Assembly: GCA_014058105.1 (NCBI GenBank)
Contig: JACGCM010002082.1
Span: 1,612,001-1,676,000, forward strand
Reading direction: 5' to 3'
Length of the DNA: 64,000 nt
DNA from: Kingdonia uniflora
Lineage: Eukaryota; Streptophyta; Magnoliopsida; Ranunculales; Circaeasteraceae
Under the pieces are notes generated by a model that searched no databases, had not been told where the DNA came from, and saw only the letters and a program-made list of their open reading frames with translations. This document shows, piece after piece, positions 12,908-22,905 of the stretch (its first letter is position 1; each line of letters begins with the position of its first letter). The position numbers and the translations under genes were made by a program.

Positions 12908-13972
12908 ACCACCACACCACCACTGTTTTAACATTGTGGGTGCCTTCCAAACACTTGAATTGGATCCCGAAATTTATGAAAGATGATGTCTTACAATATT
13001 TGAGTAAGGTATGGGAAGAGCTCGAGGAGCGAGTAGTGATGTTAAAGTCTATAATGAAGGACATGTTGCCATCTATTTGAGATCTAATAATAGTATTTAT
13101 GTACAAAAACAATGCCCTTTGTGATTAAATACTCTTGGTTGTGTTCTATTCTTTCCTACCACCCTATTGTTGCTTCTAAATCAGTTTTTTGGTTGTTTGC
13201 CATAGATTGCAATTAGGCTATACTTGTCGAACATATAAATTCTCGAAATATCCACTAGTCGATAATTACTTAGTGTATACCACCGATTGATTTTGATGTG
13301 TAGCCTCACCTATTTATTTTCGAGTATACATCTACTCGACAATTTAATAGGTAATATTTGTTCGGATGTACATTAGAGAATTCTGAGTAGTACTCTAATT
13401 GACAATTGCTTGGCTACAATATTTGAACTGTGTGATAATCTAGAAAATTGTGGTTACCATTGAATCACAATTCGTATATTAATTTATTTATATTTCAAGC
13501 ATATGAAGATTATCGATTGCTAATCTGAGTCGACAATTACACATACTATATCAACCCATATCCACGGCATAGTAGCCATCAAATAAGGAATAATGCATGT
13601 TTTTTTACAAAGTAGCAGACTGAAAGGAATAAGGGGTCCCATTAATAGGCCATAACAAATTAATTAGATAATATAAATGAGGATGATATGATATTTATTT
13701 ACATTCAACTCTTCTTCCATGTGGTCTTCCTCCTGCTATTCATTCCCTGAAATCACACATGTCATAATTAGACTTCATTGCACACTTTATAATTGCATAA
13801 ATATCCCAAATATATCTTATATTGATTTTAAAGATATATAACCCAAATCAATTGTTATTAAACTACTGACAATACTTTGTCGAAAGATGCCTATAAAGAA
13901 AATTTGGTCGCTTTAAAATTGTGGACTTACTCCTACTACTGGGTTCTTTGAAAATTTGATGTTAAAATTTGC

Positions 13973-14614
13973 TGATCACATGGTTATTCAATAATTCATG
14001 GCGTCAACCACTCCAACTCAATCAATTAATTGACAGTTATATAATCGAAAACATGGTGATCGACAATTTTGGCACTTTATAAATTGTCGATCAATGCATA
14101 AATTAATAATTTTGGCACTTCATAAATTGTCGATCAATGCATAAATTAACAATTTGGGCATTTCATAAACTTTTGATCAATGCATAAATTGACAATTTAT
14201 TGTCGAGTACCGAGTATATTTTTAAAGCAATCGACAATAATGTGTCGTCATTTGCAGTCATCGAGATAAAAGAACACATTTATATTATCAAAAACACGGT
14301 GATCGACATTACTGCCAGTCATCATATTGTCGATATTGATGGGAATCGACAAATGAGTTATTGGTGGATGCATTTCATACTAAAAAGGCACTAGCAAAAT
14401 TGTCGATTAACACAATAATTCGACATTAATTACCAACAAAAGTTATACCCTACCTACCTGTTCGTATTTGTTCTTGAAAGCGTTCTTCAAGGTCACCAAT
14501 CGTTCTGAAAATCATTACAAAAATGAGATCCTACCAACCAACAAAGTACAATTCCTTAACATCCTCCAATTTGGAAGTTCAAACTCAACTTCGATCTATT
14601 GTCAAACGCAGATC
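13973..14614 (-). repeat. Right inverted arm of the foldback element
   Basis: It is the reverse complement of 12243-12843. It carries three near-tandem copies of a unit containing ATTGTCGATCAATGCATAAA between about 14080 and 14190. The outer end abuts the LINE ORF1 remnant. Confidence 0.85.
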
Positions 14615-15614
14615 CAAGATATTTCGACGTGTTCATTTCTCGATTGGACCATTGGTTGAGTTGGGCCATAGCCTGTTCTAGGATCCTTCCTACATCTCCG
14701 TTATCGGTATTGTTAGGTTGGATGGTTACTGTTACGGAATCGGCCGATTTTGTGGAAGTACTTTCGAAAGTTCCTGGCCTCACCTGATATCCAAAAAAGT
14801 TTTTCTGTGGCGAGCTTTTCGGAGGGTTAACCTAGATGTGTTTCTCATATGGGAAAACATAGTTATCCGCAATGTTCAAATGGTTTCTCTCTTGCGTTAC
14901 TCGTCTGAACTTGGTACAAAGTGCGAGCGAGTGTGATATGACTCCGCAATATGGGCAGAATCCCTCAAGACGCTCGTATTTAATCATGAATAGGGCTTCT
15001 CCGTACCGCCCAGGTCTATGGATAGGGATGGTTAATACCAAAGGTTTGTCAGTGAAGAGATTAACATGTATTCTCACAAAGCTTGCTTTGGTTGGTTCGG
15101 ACGTTCCCGGTCGGTAGTCATCTTTAACAAATTCCTTTATTTTGTTTCCTATAATTTGAAACGTATTTTGGTCGAGAAGGCAGCAGGGTAAGCCGTAGAC
15201 TTGGACCCAACAACGGTATCTTGGGAAAGTCATCTCCGACTGATGAAGTAATGGGTCGAAGGGCTGCTGTAAGATAGAGAGGCTGAAGATGTTTGTTGAC
15301 GGGGTAACAAGGATAGTTTTAAAATCCTCTTGGTTCTGGAAATTAACTGTGAATACCTTGGAAACTTGTTCAAACGACAGTGGAGGGATGTTATGGATAA
15401 GTTTAGCCCATTCCCTCTTGATGACTTCTATGATTGCATTTTCCTTGAGGTTAGGTGAGATAGATTTAAACGCTATGGCGTATTTCCATCCCTGTTATAG
15501 GCTTTCCCACTTGGAGGTGTTAAGTCTAATGCTTGGGACCGGATCATGTGCTGAACAATTCCAAAACCGTTCAGTTAGGTCTCGTTCTTGTGAAGAGTTT
15601 CCATCTTCCTCCAT
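14615..15614 (-). pseudogene. LINE ORF1-like protein, DUF4283 plus zinc knuckle, broken
   Basis: On the minus strand an ATG at 15612-15614 starts an acidic N-terminus, followed by RFWNC. An in-frame stop (TAA) lies near 15497. The frame then resumes with a DUF4283-like domain (FNQEDFKTIL-type segment and RCWVQVYGLP at about 15190-15220) and a CCHC-like knuckle, CPYCGVISHSLALC, at about 14930-14970. In plants this pair of domains is typical of the nucleic-acid-binding ORF1 of L1-type LINEs and of related captured genes. Sequence upstream on the minus strand (15615-15870) is pyrimidine-rich and leader-like. The 3' end runs into the foldback arm, and no reverse transcriptase remains, so this is a truncated relic. 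Confidence 0.7.
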
Positions 15615-15870
15615 GGTGCTGTGTTAGAGAAGAAAGTTTAGTGTTGTGAGTAGGGTTATAGAAGAAAGTGTGAGTAGTGTTAGGGATAGAGAGTTCTGAG
15701 GAAAGAAATGAAGAATCACGAGGTAACAGAAAGGGTAGGAGGTGATAGGCTGGTGAAAAATAGACGGCGGGGCTAGGGTTTAGGGATGAGAAAGGGTAAA
15801 TGGAGAGATGGAGAAGGTGAGCAGAGAGTACGAGGGAAAAGGGAAAATGGAGATATGAAGGCCACTATTG

Positions 15871-17034
15871 GGAGCCACTACTTGCACACCCCATTTTTAC
15901 CTTAGATACCCACCCCAACCCAATGACAAGTATGCCCTTCCAAGTGTTGAATATTTACAACTTTTCAAACCATTTTTTTACTTCTCCCACACCCCAAATT
16001 AGATAGATTTTGTTAAATTTATGTTTAGTTAGGTTCTTAAGTTAAGAGCTTCCTCCCTCCATACTTAGTTAAAAGCTTCTTCCCTCCATTACTATAATCT
16101 TCCCACCATCACTCTAATCTTCCCTCCATTCCTAAAACACACTTTGGAAGAACCTCATGATCATGTTAGTACCGGAGATCATGTTGGCACCGGAGATGCT
16201 CCTAATTTTGACGGAGAACCTCCTATAACTCTCATCAACTTAGAACCCGACGATCACGATCTTTACGAGGACATAGACCGCAATGGTGTTTCATACATTT
16301 ATTTCAATTTCCTCAACCCCGAGATATCTTGTTTTTCTCTTCTCTATTTGTGGATTGGGACAATTTTGTTGAAAAATGTATGTTCTCTAATACATGATAT
16401 TGTAGAATGAAGTAAATGCTCATTTCACCAATGAAGATGACCACAATTTCAGTAAACTACTACTTGTAAATGTTAATTTACAAGTGCGCAATGCATATCC
16501 CCTTTGATATTTAGATATATTGGATAAAGAAGGGCGATTCGTTAGTTCGATAACGCGTCTTCAGGTAGTTTAGAAGGACTAGTTTTTTTACAAGAAAAGC
16601 ATCAGCTGATTTCTACCCGGTCGTCGTATAGATTCTGACATCAGCGGTTCATTGTAAAAAAAAAAAGGTATGCTCTAGACCAGGGGAAAGAAAGAATTAA
16701 ATGCTTGAATACGAGCGCAAGTAGGATCGCTAACGTTGGTAACCAATATGGTTCTTCTATGGTGATACTGGCAACCAAAAAGACAGAAAAAATACATGGA
16801 GAAACTTTTGCGATTTGGTTACCTTTCTGTCCTGCTGAGTTCACCTCGCTTTAGTAGTCAAAAACACTAGCAATTGGTCTTTTTACATTAACTAACGCAT
16901 GGGTTAGTCCCTTGCGTTTTGATTCGGGGGAAAGATAGCATGTCATAAAGATGAGAGACAAAGAGAAGAAAACTCGCTTAAATTGCCGGTGTTAATTTAC
17001 AAGATGACCGCTTGAAAAAAAAATTAGGAGTTTT
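15871..17034. other. No recognised gene; one weak acidic reading
   Basis: A reading at 16144-16410 gives EEPHDHVSTGDHVGTGDAP and further acidic sequence, but it has no ATG at its start and no family I recognise. It might be an exon fragment. The rest is AT-rich with no RNA genes or transposon ends seen. Confidence 0.35.
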
Positions 17035-17215
17035 TGTTGGTTTTGGGTGACCAAAATTTGAAAACTTTGCGCCCCAAATTACAGAGTTTTGTTATTTTTA
17101 ACTTTTTTAGTTTTGGGCACCCAAATTGTGACCGAAATTACAGAGAATTTTTTTTTTTTTTTTTTTTCAGTTTTGGGTGTCCCAACTCTACGCCCGAAAT
17201 TACAGAAAGTTTGGG
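17035..17215 (+). repeat. Three-copy tandem repeat, about 60-70 bp units
   Basis: Copies begin near 17038, 17110 and 17169. Each holds GTTTTGGG, a variable CC-rich step, an ACYNCGCCC-like core and AAATTACAGA. The second and third are separated by a T run of about 20. The repeat has no coding potential. Confidence 0.75.
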
Positions 17216-17642
17216 GTGGGGATTAGTAAAACAAATATAAGAGGAATTTAATTACAACTTAAAGAGTTTAGCTTGGTATGGCCCATCACCTTGTTGTCCT
17301 CTAAATATGCTCTAAATATGGGAGTAGTCATCCGGGATGCGCACCGGATGCGCAAGTAAAGTCTCCCCTGTATGTTTGCTTGGACCAGAATGGGAATGAA
17401 TCTACATCAAAGGTGGCACTAGAACAGCGAACCTTTCATGATAGATAAGAGATTGATAAAGGATGGGAAAGTTAATGTGTTGGAAGCAAACTCTTTAATA
17501 CATGTGGCTCTATGTTGTGTTGCATTGAAGAAGACCTTAAGAAGAGGTCCAGTGATATGCGAAAGGTACTCTACTGCTCGAAGTAGGGAAACTAGATGGA
17601 ATTGGAGCGATGGGTGATAGATCTTCTAGAGAATCTCGTACT

Positions 17643-19317
17643 GACAAATTTAAGTCCTATGAAGGTTTATTCTCCTTTCTGGGATCATATTAGAGCTCCA
17701 GGTATTTCATGTTCATAAGGAAGTAATTTGAACTTCACATGTTAGTTATTGTACTGATTCGTATTTTTTATAATACTTGGAATAGCGAGGATCCCAAAAT
17801 TCATTTAAGTACATCGAGGCAGCTACTATGAGTGGACATTTTAAGGAGGTTGAGCGTGTGACTACAGAATCAAACTTCTACGATGCTGAGAAAACAAAGA
17901 ATTTCCTAATGGAAGCTAAACTTCCAGATGTGCGACCTCTAATTAATGTTTGCCAGCGATTTGGTTTTGTTCCAGATCTCATTCACTACTTCTTACTCCA
18001 ATAACATGCTTCGAGAAATTGAAGGTTATGTTCAAAAGGTAAACGTTTTTGGGAGTTTGTTATTCTTCTTGTGAAAATCAGGTCAAGTTTATTTACTCGA
18101 TAAATGTACAGAAGTGTATGGTATTCTTTTATAGGCCAATCCAGGGAGTGCTCCCTACAACATTCCTCTAGTTGTAGGGCAACTGCTAGATGATGACTGC
18201 CCGGAAGATTTCATTAATGGCCTTATTCTTTCAGTCCACTCTCTCCTCCCAATAGCGGCATTTTGGAAGAGTGTGAGAAGAGGTGTGATCCTCTTTTAAC
18301 TGTTTTTCTTACAATTATTTTGTCAATTTCATTTCTATGCCTTATCTTTTCTTGTGTGACACAGAAATTGCCTTCGATTGCTTAATCAGTTCTTAGAGCA
18401 ACTCGTGAGCGAGGGAAGCCAAGACGTACATGTACACAACGCTCTAGGTAAAATAATTGTTGACAGCAACAACAATCCGAAGCATTTCCTGACAACTAAC
18501 CCCTACTACGATTCACTTGTTGTGGGTAAATATTGTGAGAAATGGCATCCTACCCTGGCAGCTGTTGCTTATGGTAGAGGACAGTGTGACGAAGAACTTG
18601 TCAATATCACAAATAAGAACTCATTATTCAATCTGCAGGCTAGGTTCGTAATTTATGTACAAAATATGCGGTCGTTTTGGTAACTAGCTTTGTCGTTAAT
18701 TTACTCATTTGTTTTTACTTTTTTTTTCCTTCTTGTATTTTAGATATGTTGTGGAAAGGATGAACTCAGACCTCTGGGACAGTGTTCTCAACCCTGATAA
18801 CAAGTATAGAAGAAAACTAATCGATCAAGTTGTATCTAGAACTGCCTTGGCTGAAAGTAAGAGCCGCGGGCAAGTTGCTGCAGCCATCAAAGCATTCATG
18901 GCACCCGATCTTTCACACGAACTAATTGAATTTCTTGAAAAGATTGTGTTTCAAAACCCTACCTTTAGTGGGAGCATTGACTTGGAAACTCTTCTGCTTG
19001 AGACAGCTTTCAAGGTGGATGTATCAAGAGTGATGGATTACATCAATAGGTTAGACAATTTTGATGGATCCGATTTTGGAGAGATTGCCGTAAAAGCACA
19101 GCTTTATGAAGAAGCATTTGCTGCTTTCAAGAAGTTCAACTTGAATGTTCAAGCTGTTAATGTACTTTTGGATAACATTCAAAGTATCAAGCGAGCTGTG
19201 GAGTTTGCATTCCTTGTTGAAGAAGATGCAGTTTGGAGCCTATTAGCAAATGCCCAACATGAGGTGGGCATGGTGGACGATGCGATAGAATCATTCATGC
19301 GATTGAAGCCTGCATGA
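17643..19317 (+). pseudogene. CHC: Clathrin heavy chain fragment with introns
   Basis: Five exon-like blocks match the central leg of plant clathrin heavy chain, the structural subunit of coated vesicles. They lie at about 17643-17701 (KFKSYEGL), 17786-18038 ([17 protein letters not shown]), 18135-18282 ([14 protein letters not shown]), 18365-18643 ([19 protein letters not shown]) and 18744-19317 ([33 protein letters not shown]). Most junctions keep AG acceptors and GT donors, so this is not a processed copy. It is dead: there are frameshifts in block 2 (near 17805 and 17995) and block 3, and the last block ends in a stop after AIESFMR, where the real protein continues for hundreds of residues. 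The beta-propeller and C-terminal trimerisation region are absent. Confidence 0.92.
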
Positions 19318-19880
19318 GTAGAAGTTAAGAGAATGGAACCTAAGAAGGGTAGCATAGATTATTTACTGTAAAGTATTTTGAGGAATCAAAACAGTCTAGT
19401 GATAAAATCATTTGCTTGAGGAATGTTAATGCAATCTTCTTACTTTGGCTAATATGTCATAAAACTCTGGCTAACATCTTCATATGGTCGTTACTGGGAT
19501 AAAATTGCCATGGGACATGAGTGCCACTTGGTGTACTATATATAATTGCCATCATCATATGGTTGTTTCGGCTAATATATGTGGTCATTAGGTTTTAAAT
19601 AAACAACCACTTACAAATGAATGATACATATATGTCAAATTCACAACGAGTAACAATAGGACATTTAGTTATATCTTTTGAGGGGGAACTGAATAGCTAA
19701 CCCACGGGAAAGGGAAGCTAGATAGCTACCTCGCTTCCTCTTGACTCTCACTATGTGAGTTTCCCTTTCTTATATCAATTTCATTGAACTTGGAAGATCA
19801 TCACTCTTGTAAGTTACATAAGGAAATTTTTGTAGTATATTTTCTCTCCATTGTATTATAAAGGGGATTTAAGCAAAGCA
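19318..19880. other. No gene seen downstream of the clathrin relic
   Basis: AT-rich non-coding DNA. No exon match to the rest of clathrin heavy chain is visible, so the relic truly stops at 19317. Confidence 0.55.
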
Positions 19881-19895
19881 AGTTTACATTGAGAT

Positions 19896-20012
19896 ACCAT
19901 TGGGGTCTTGGCCCAGTGGTGGTTGTACCTCTCCACTTATAAGAGGTCGTGGGTTCGAAACCTCATGGAGTTAGAAACTCAGGGTTACGGATCCCTATAT
20001 AAAGCAAAAAAA
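19896..20012 (+). mobile_element. tRNA-derived SINE with target duplications
   Basis: The unit has an A-box-like TGGCCCAGTGG at 19908-19918 and a B-box GGTCGTGGGTTCGAAACC at about 19946-19963, the internal RNA polymerase III promoter of tRNA-derived SINEs. It ends in an A-rich tail, GCAAAAAAA. It is flanked by near-identical 15 bp target duplications: AGTTTACATTGAGAT at 19881-19895 and AGTTTAGATTGAGAT at 20013-20027, with one mismatch. The length of about 117 bp is short but normal for a plant SINE. This is an insertion and not a functional tRNA gene. Confidence 0.88.
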
Positions 20013-20040
20013 AGTTTAGATTGAGATTTTCCAAACAAAA

Positions 20041-20903
20041 TTAAACATCCATTTTGGAGTTTGTTTATTTAGTGTCTAGAGTAGGTGTCAGCACTATCTC
20101 ATGTTATTCGACGTTAGTGAGTATACGTGGAGAGACTACAGCTGGACTGGCACTGAACAGGTAAGTGAATTTCTAACTCTTTGTTTCTAAATATCAAGCC
20201 CAGGTAAAAAGTATGTCTTTTGTAAGAGAACATAACTTCTATTCAAACTTTTTCTATTCGAATAGAACTCGGAACATTTCTATTCGAATACATTTATTTC
20301 TATTCGAACAGAGACCGTGATTTTTGTTTCCTAATAAAAGACAACTCTCGTTTTTTCACAACTTCATAAAAATCAATTTTTCCAAGGGCTTATTTTTCAG
20401 AGTGAGGAAAGATTACTCTTAAGAGATTCAAGAGAGAATTAAAACACACATAACTTGAATTAATCATCATTGATCAAGAAACCTATATTATGGATTGAAG
20501 AACTTGAGCGATTTAAGTTTTGAAGCTTTGGTGCGTTATCCGAGGCGAGGAGTTACGAGAATAAGGAATCGATTGTTAGGAACTTGATTAGAAGAGAGAT
20601 AACCACAAGATGTGTTTATCGAGTCTGTAAGTAGTCAAACTCTTGTAATTCTTTTTTATAGTGGATTGTTTAGCTGTCGAGTGATTCGACAGTGATCTGT
20701 GGGTTTTTTTCCTGAGAAAGATTTCCCACATGGTTAAAAATCTTTGCCCGTGTCTTTGTGTTTCCAACTGCTTGTTTGATGATAGTTAATTGAATCAACT
20801 TGATTTAGGTTAAGTATAGACCATTAATTCAAAGGAATTAGGACCTTTCGATTTATACCTAAAACAATCAAAATTGATTAATCTCAAGCGTCTAGAAATT
20901 TTA
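20041..20903 (+). repeat. 5' LTR of the Sirevirus-like element
   Basis: It begins TTAAACATCC, so the usual TG is mutated, and ends AATTTTA just before the primer site. It is 863 bp against 958 bp in the 3' copy. The missing part corresponds to the TATTCGAATA palindrome array, of which only part remains at about 20235-20300. Confidence 0.9.
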
Positions 20904-20905
20904 AT

Positions 20906-20917
20906 TGGTATCAGAGC
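20906..20917 (+). promoter_or_regulatory. Primer-binding site, initiator Met tRNA type
   Basis: TGGTATCAGAGC is the exact plant retrotransposon primer-binding consensus and lies two bases after the 5' LTR. Confidence 0.95.
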
Positions 20918-20976
20918 GGTCACGTTTTGAGGTTTAACAACCTAAGCGTGGATCCTGGATAGTTTGCTTGAGAATA

Positions 20977-22905
20977 ATGAGTTCCGAGAAGTTTGGAGGT
21001 CCTATAAATCTCCCTCCGTACTTTGATGGCAAAGAATACCCATACTGGAAAGTCTGAATGATTGCATACTTGCAATCAATCGGAGAAGGTGTATGGATTG
21101 TTGTTGAGGATGGATGGACACCTCCTACTGTGATGCAAGGTCCACCAGGGAGTGCTATTGAGGTCCGTAAACCTAGGAACCAATGGTCAAAAGAAGAAAA
21201 GGACACTGTTGGTTATAATTATAAATGCCTCAATGTTATTTTTATGGTTGTGAGTCAAAGTAAGTTTCGACATATCTCTGCATGTACTACTTCTAAAGAA
21301 GCTTGAGACATCCAAGTTCGACCTCATGAAGGCGATGATACAGTCAAAGAAAGTAAGCTTCAAATGCTTACTTCGCAATTTGAGAATATCATAATAAGTG
21401 AAAACGAACCCTTTGACGAGTTCTATGCGAGACTAAGTGATATTGTAAACACTAGTGCCGCATTAGGAACGGCGTACTCTGATGTTCAAATAGTTTGCAA
21501 AGTTCTAAGATCCCTTCCTAAGGGCTTTAGATCCAAAAGTGATGCTATCGAGGAAGCACATGATCTTAAGAAAATGAAACCCGATACATTGGCTGGAAAA
21601 TTGCGAACGTTTGAACTCGAGATGAGAATGGAAAACCCCGAGAAGAACAAGAGTGTTGCTTTCAAGTCTTCATCTCACTCCTCTTCTTCTAGGGGTTCCA
21701 AAGAGGTTGATCACTCATATATCTCAGATGATTATGAAAGTTCGGATATAGATTCAACAATTTCCCTTATTAGTCAACAATTTCAAAAAATATTGAAAAA
21801 ATGTCAATTTCATAAACAAGGGCAATCTATGAACTATAAACCAAAACCTCATGATCGGCTCAAATCTTATAATAGGCAGACCAATAATGATACTGACCTT
21901 AGTCAAGTTGAATGTTACAAATGTCACAAGTTTGGCCACTATGCCTATAGCTGTCCTAATAAGAAATCTGGAACAACTCATAAAGCTATGAATATCAGTG
22001 TTACTTGGGATGACAGTGATGATGGGCATGATAACACTAAGAGTAATCCCCAAGTAGTTGATAATAGACCATATTGTGCATATCCTGTGATTTTTAATTG
22101 TGGCAATAATAACTTTGACATTTTTGAACTTGAAAATTCTGATGAAAATCAGAGTAATCAAGAACAAAATGAGTTTGAGGAGTTTGAGATCCTGCATCTT
22201 GAGGACTTGTATGCTCAGACTCTCGCCAAGTGTATAAAACTCAGTAAACTTAACAAAGTCTTGAAAGACCAAGTTAATGCACTTATGTGCGAACTTCAAG
22301 GCTAAACTGAGAGTACAAGTCACGAGATAGAGGTTCTTAAGAATGAGAAATTAGGCCTACATGACAAAGTTGTGTTTCTAGAAAAAGAAGTTAATGATGC
22401 AAAGGAGAAAATTAAATCAACTTTAGACGAACTTCATTCGGCCAAGCTTGATGTAGTTCTATCTCAGCAGAAACTTGAGAAGTTATGTCATGGGGTCAAG
22501 AACATTGATAAAATATTATGTATAAGAAAGACGGATATTGACAAAAGGGGTCTAGGATATGAGGAGCCTCTTTCTAATGTCAAGACTCCTCAAATTATAA
22601 TGTTTGTGAAAGCAACTTCGTCTACTTCGATGCCCAAACATAACATGATATCCACTACTCATAATCACTCCAAACAACCCTCTTACTCTCAAATTTATTA
22701 TTGTAGCATATGTGGCCGAAAAGGACATATTGCATCTTACTGTAAATTTGTTAGACCTGTCAATAGATATAGATATAATTTTAATATGATTTCTATATAT
22801 AATTTTAATGTGAACAATGAGAATGTATCTAGATGGTTTGCACAGGAAACTACAGGTCAAAGAACTTTTCAAAGCATTTGGGTACGAAAGATGGATTTGG
22901 CACCT
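20977..22905 (+). pseudogene. Sirevirus gag with two CCHC knuckles, broken
   Basis: The ATG at 20977 opens MSSEKFGGPINLPPYFDG, a copia gag start that binds and packages element RNA. An in-frame stop follows at about 21055, another near 21304, and the longest open part is 21364-22305. A UBN2-like core (LRSLPKGFRSKSDAIEEA) is followed by a first zinc knuckle, CYKCHKFGHYAYSC, at about 21913-21954 and an acidic tail. After a stop at 22303 comes a coiled-coil-like stretch and a second knuckle, CSICGRKGHIASYC, at about 22703-22744. Two widely spaced knuckles with a coiled coil between are seen in Sirevirus gags. No intact frame exists. Confidence 0.88.

Larger units (their letters stand above)
12243..14614. 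mobile_element. Large foldback element with about 600-640 bp inverted arms
   Basis: The left arm (12243-12843) and right arm (13973-14614) are reverse complements over nearly their whole length, with indels, enclosing a spacer of about 1.13 kb. The outer ends pair through TGACAATAGATTGAAG on the left and its complement at about 14590-14605. The inner ends pair through AACCATGTGATCA. Both arms are studded with ATTGTCGAT/ATCGACAAT motifs, and looser versions occur in the spacer. No transposase is visible. Very long inverted arms with internal subrepeats fit a foldback-type or MULE-related non-autonomous transposon. No target duplication could be settled, so the class is inference. Confidence 0.8.

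Noticed and set aside
12879..13112. Minus-strand frame with a Gly-rich end
   Set aside because: It arises from the 22 C run and spacer of the foldback element, with no family resemblance.
16144..16410. An 88-codon acidic reading as a gene
   Set aside because: It opens at TTG with no ATG, has no recognised domain and no partner exon. It is kept only as a note under the gene-free stretch.
19905..19965. A tRNA gene at the A-box/B-box pair
   Set aside because: Target duplications and an A-rich tail show it is a SINE insertion.
21754..22323. A 189-codon minus-strand frame
   Set aside because: It is the antisense shadow of the Sirevirus gag.
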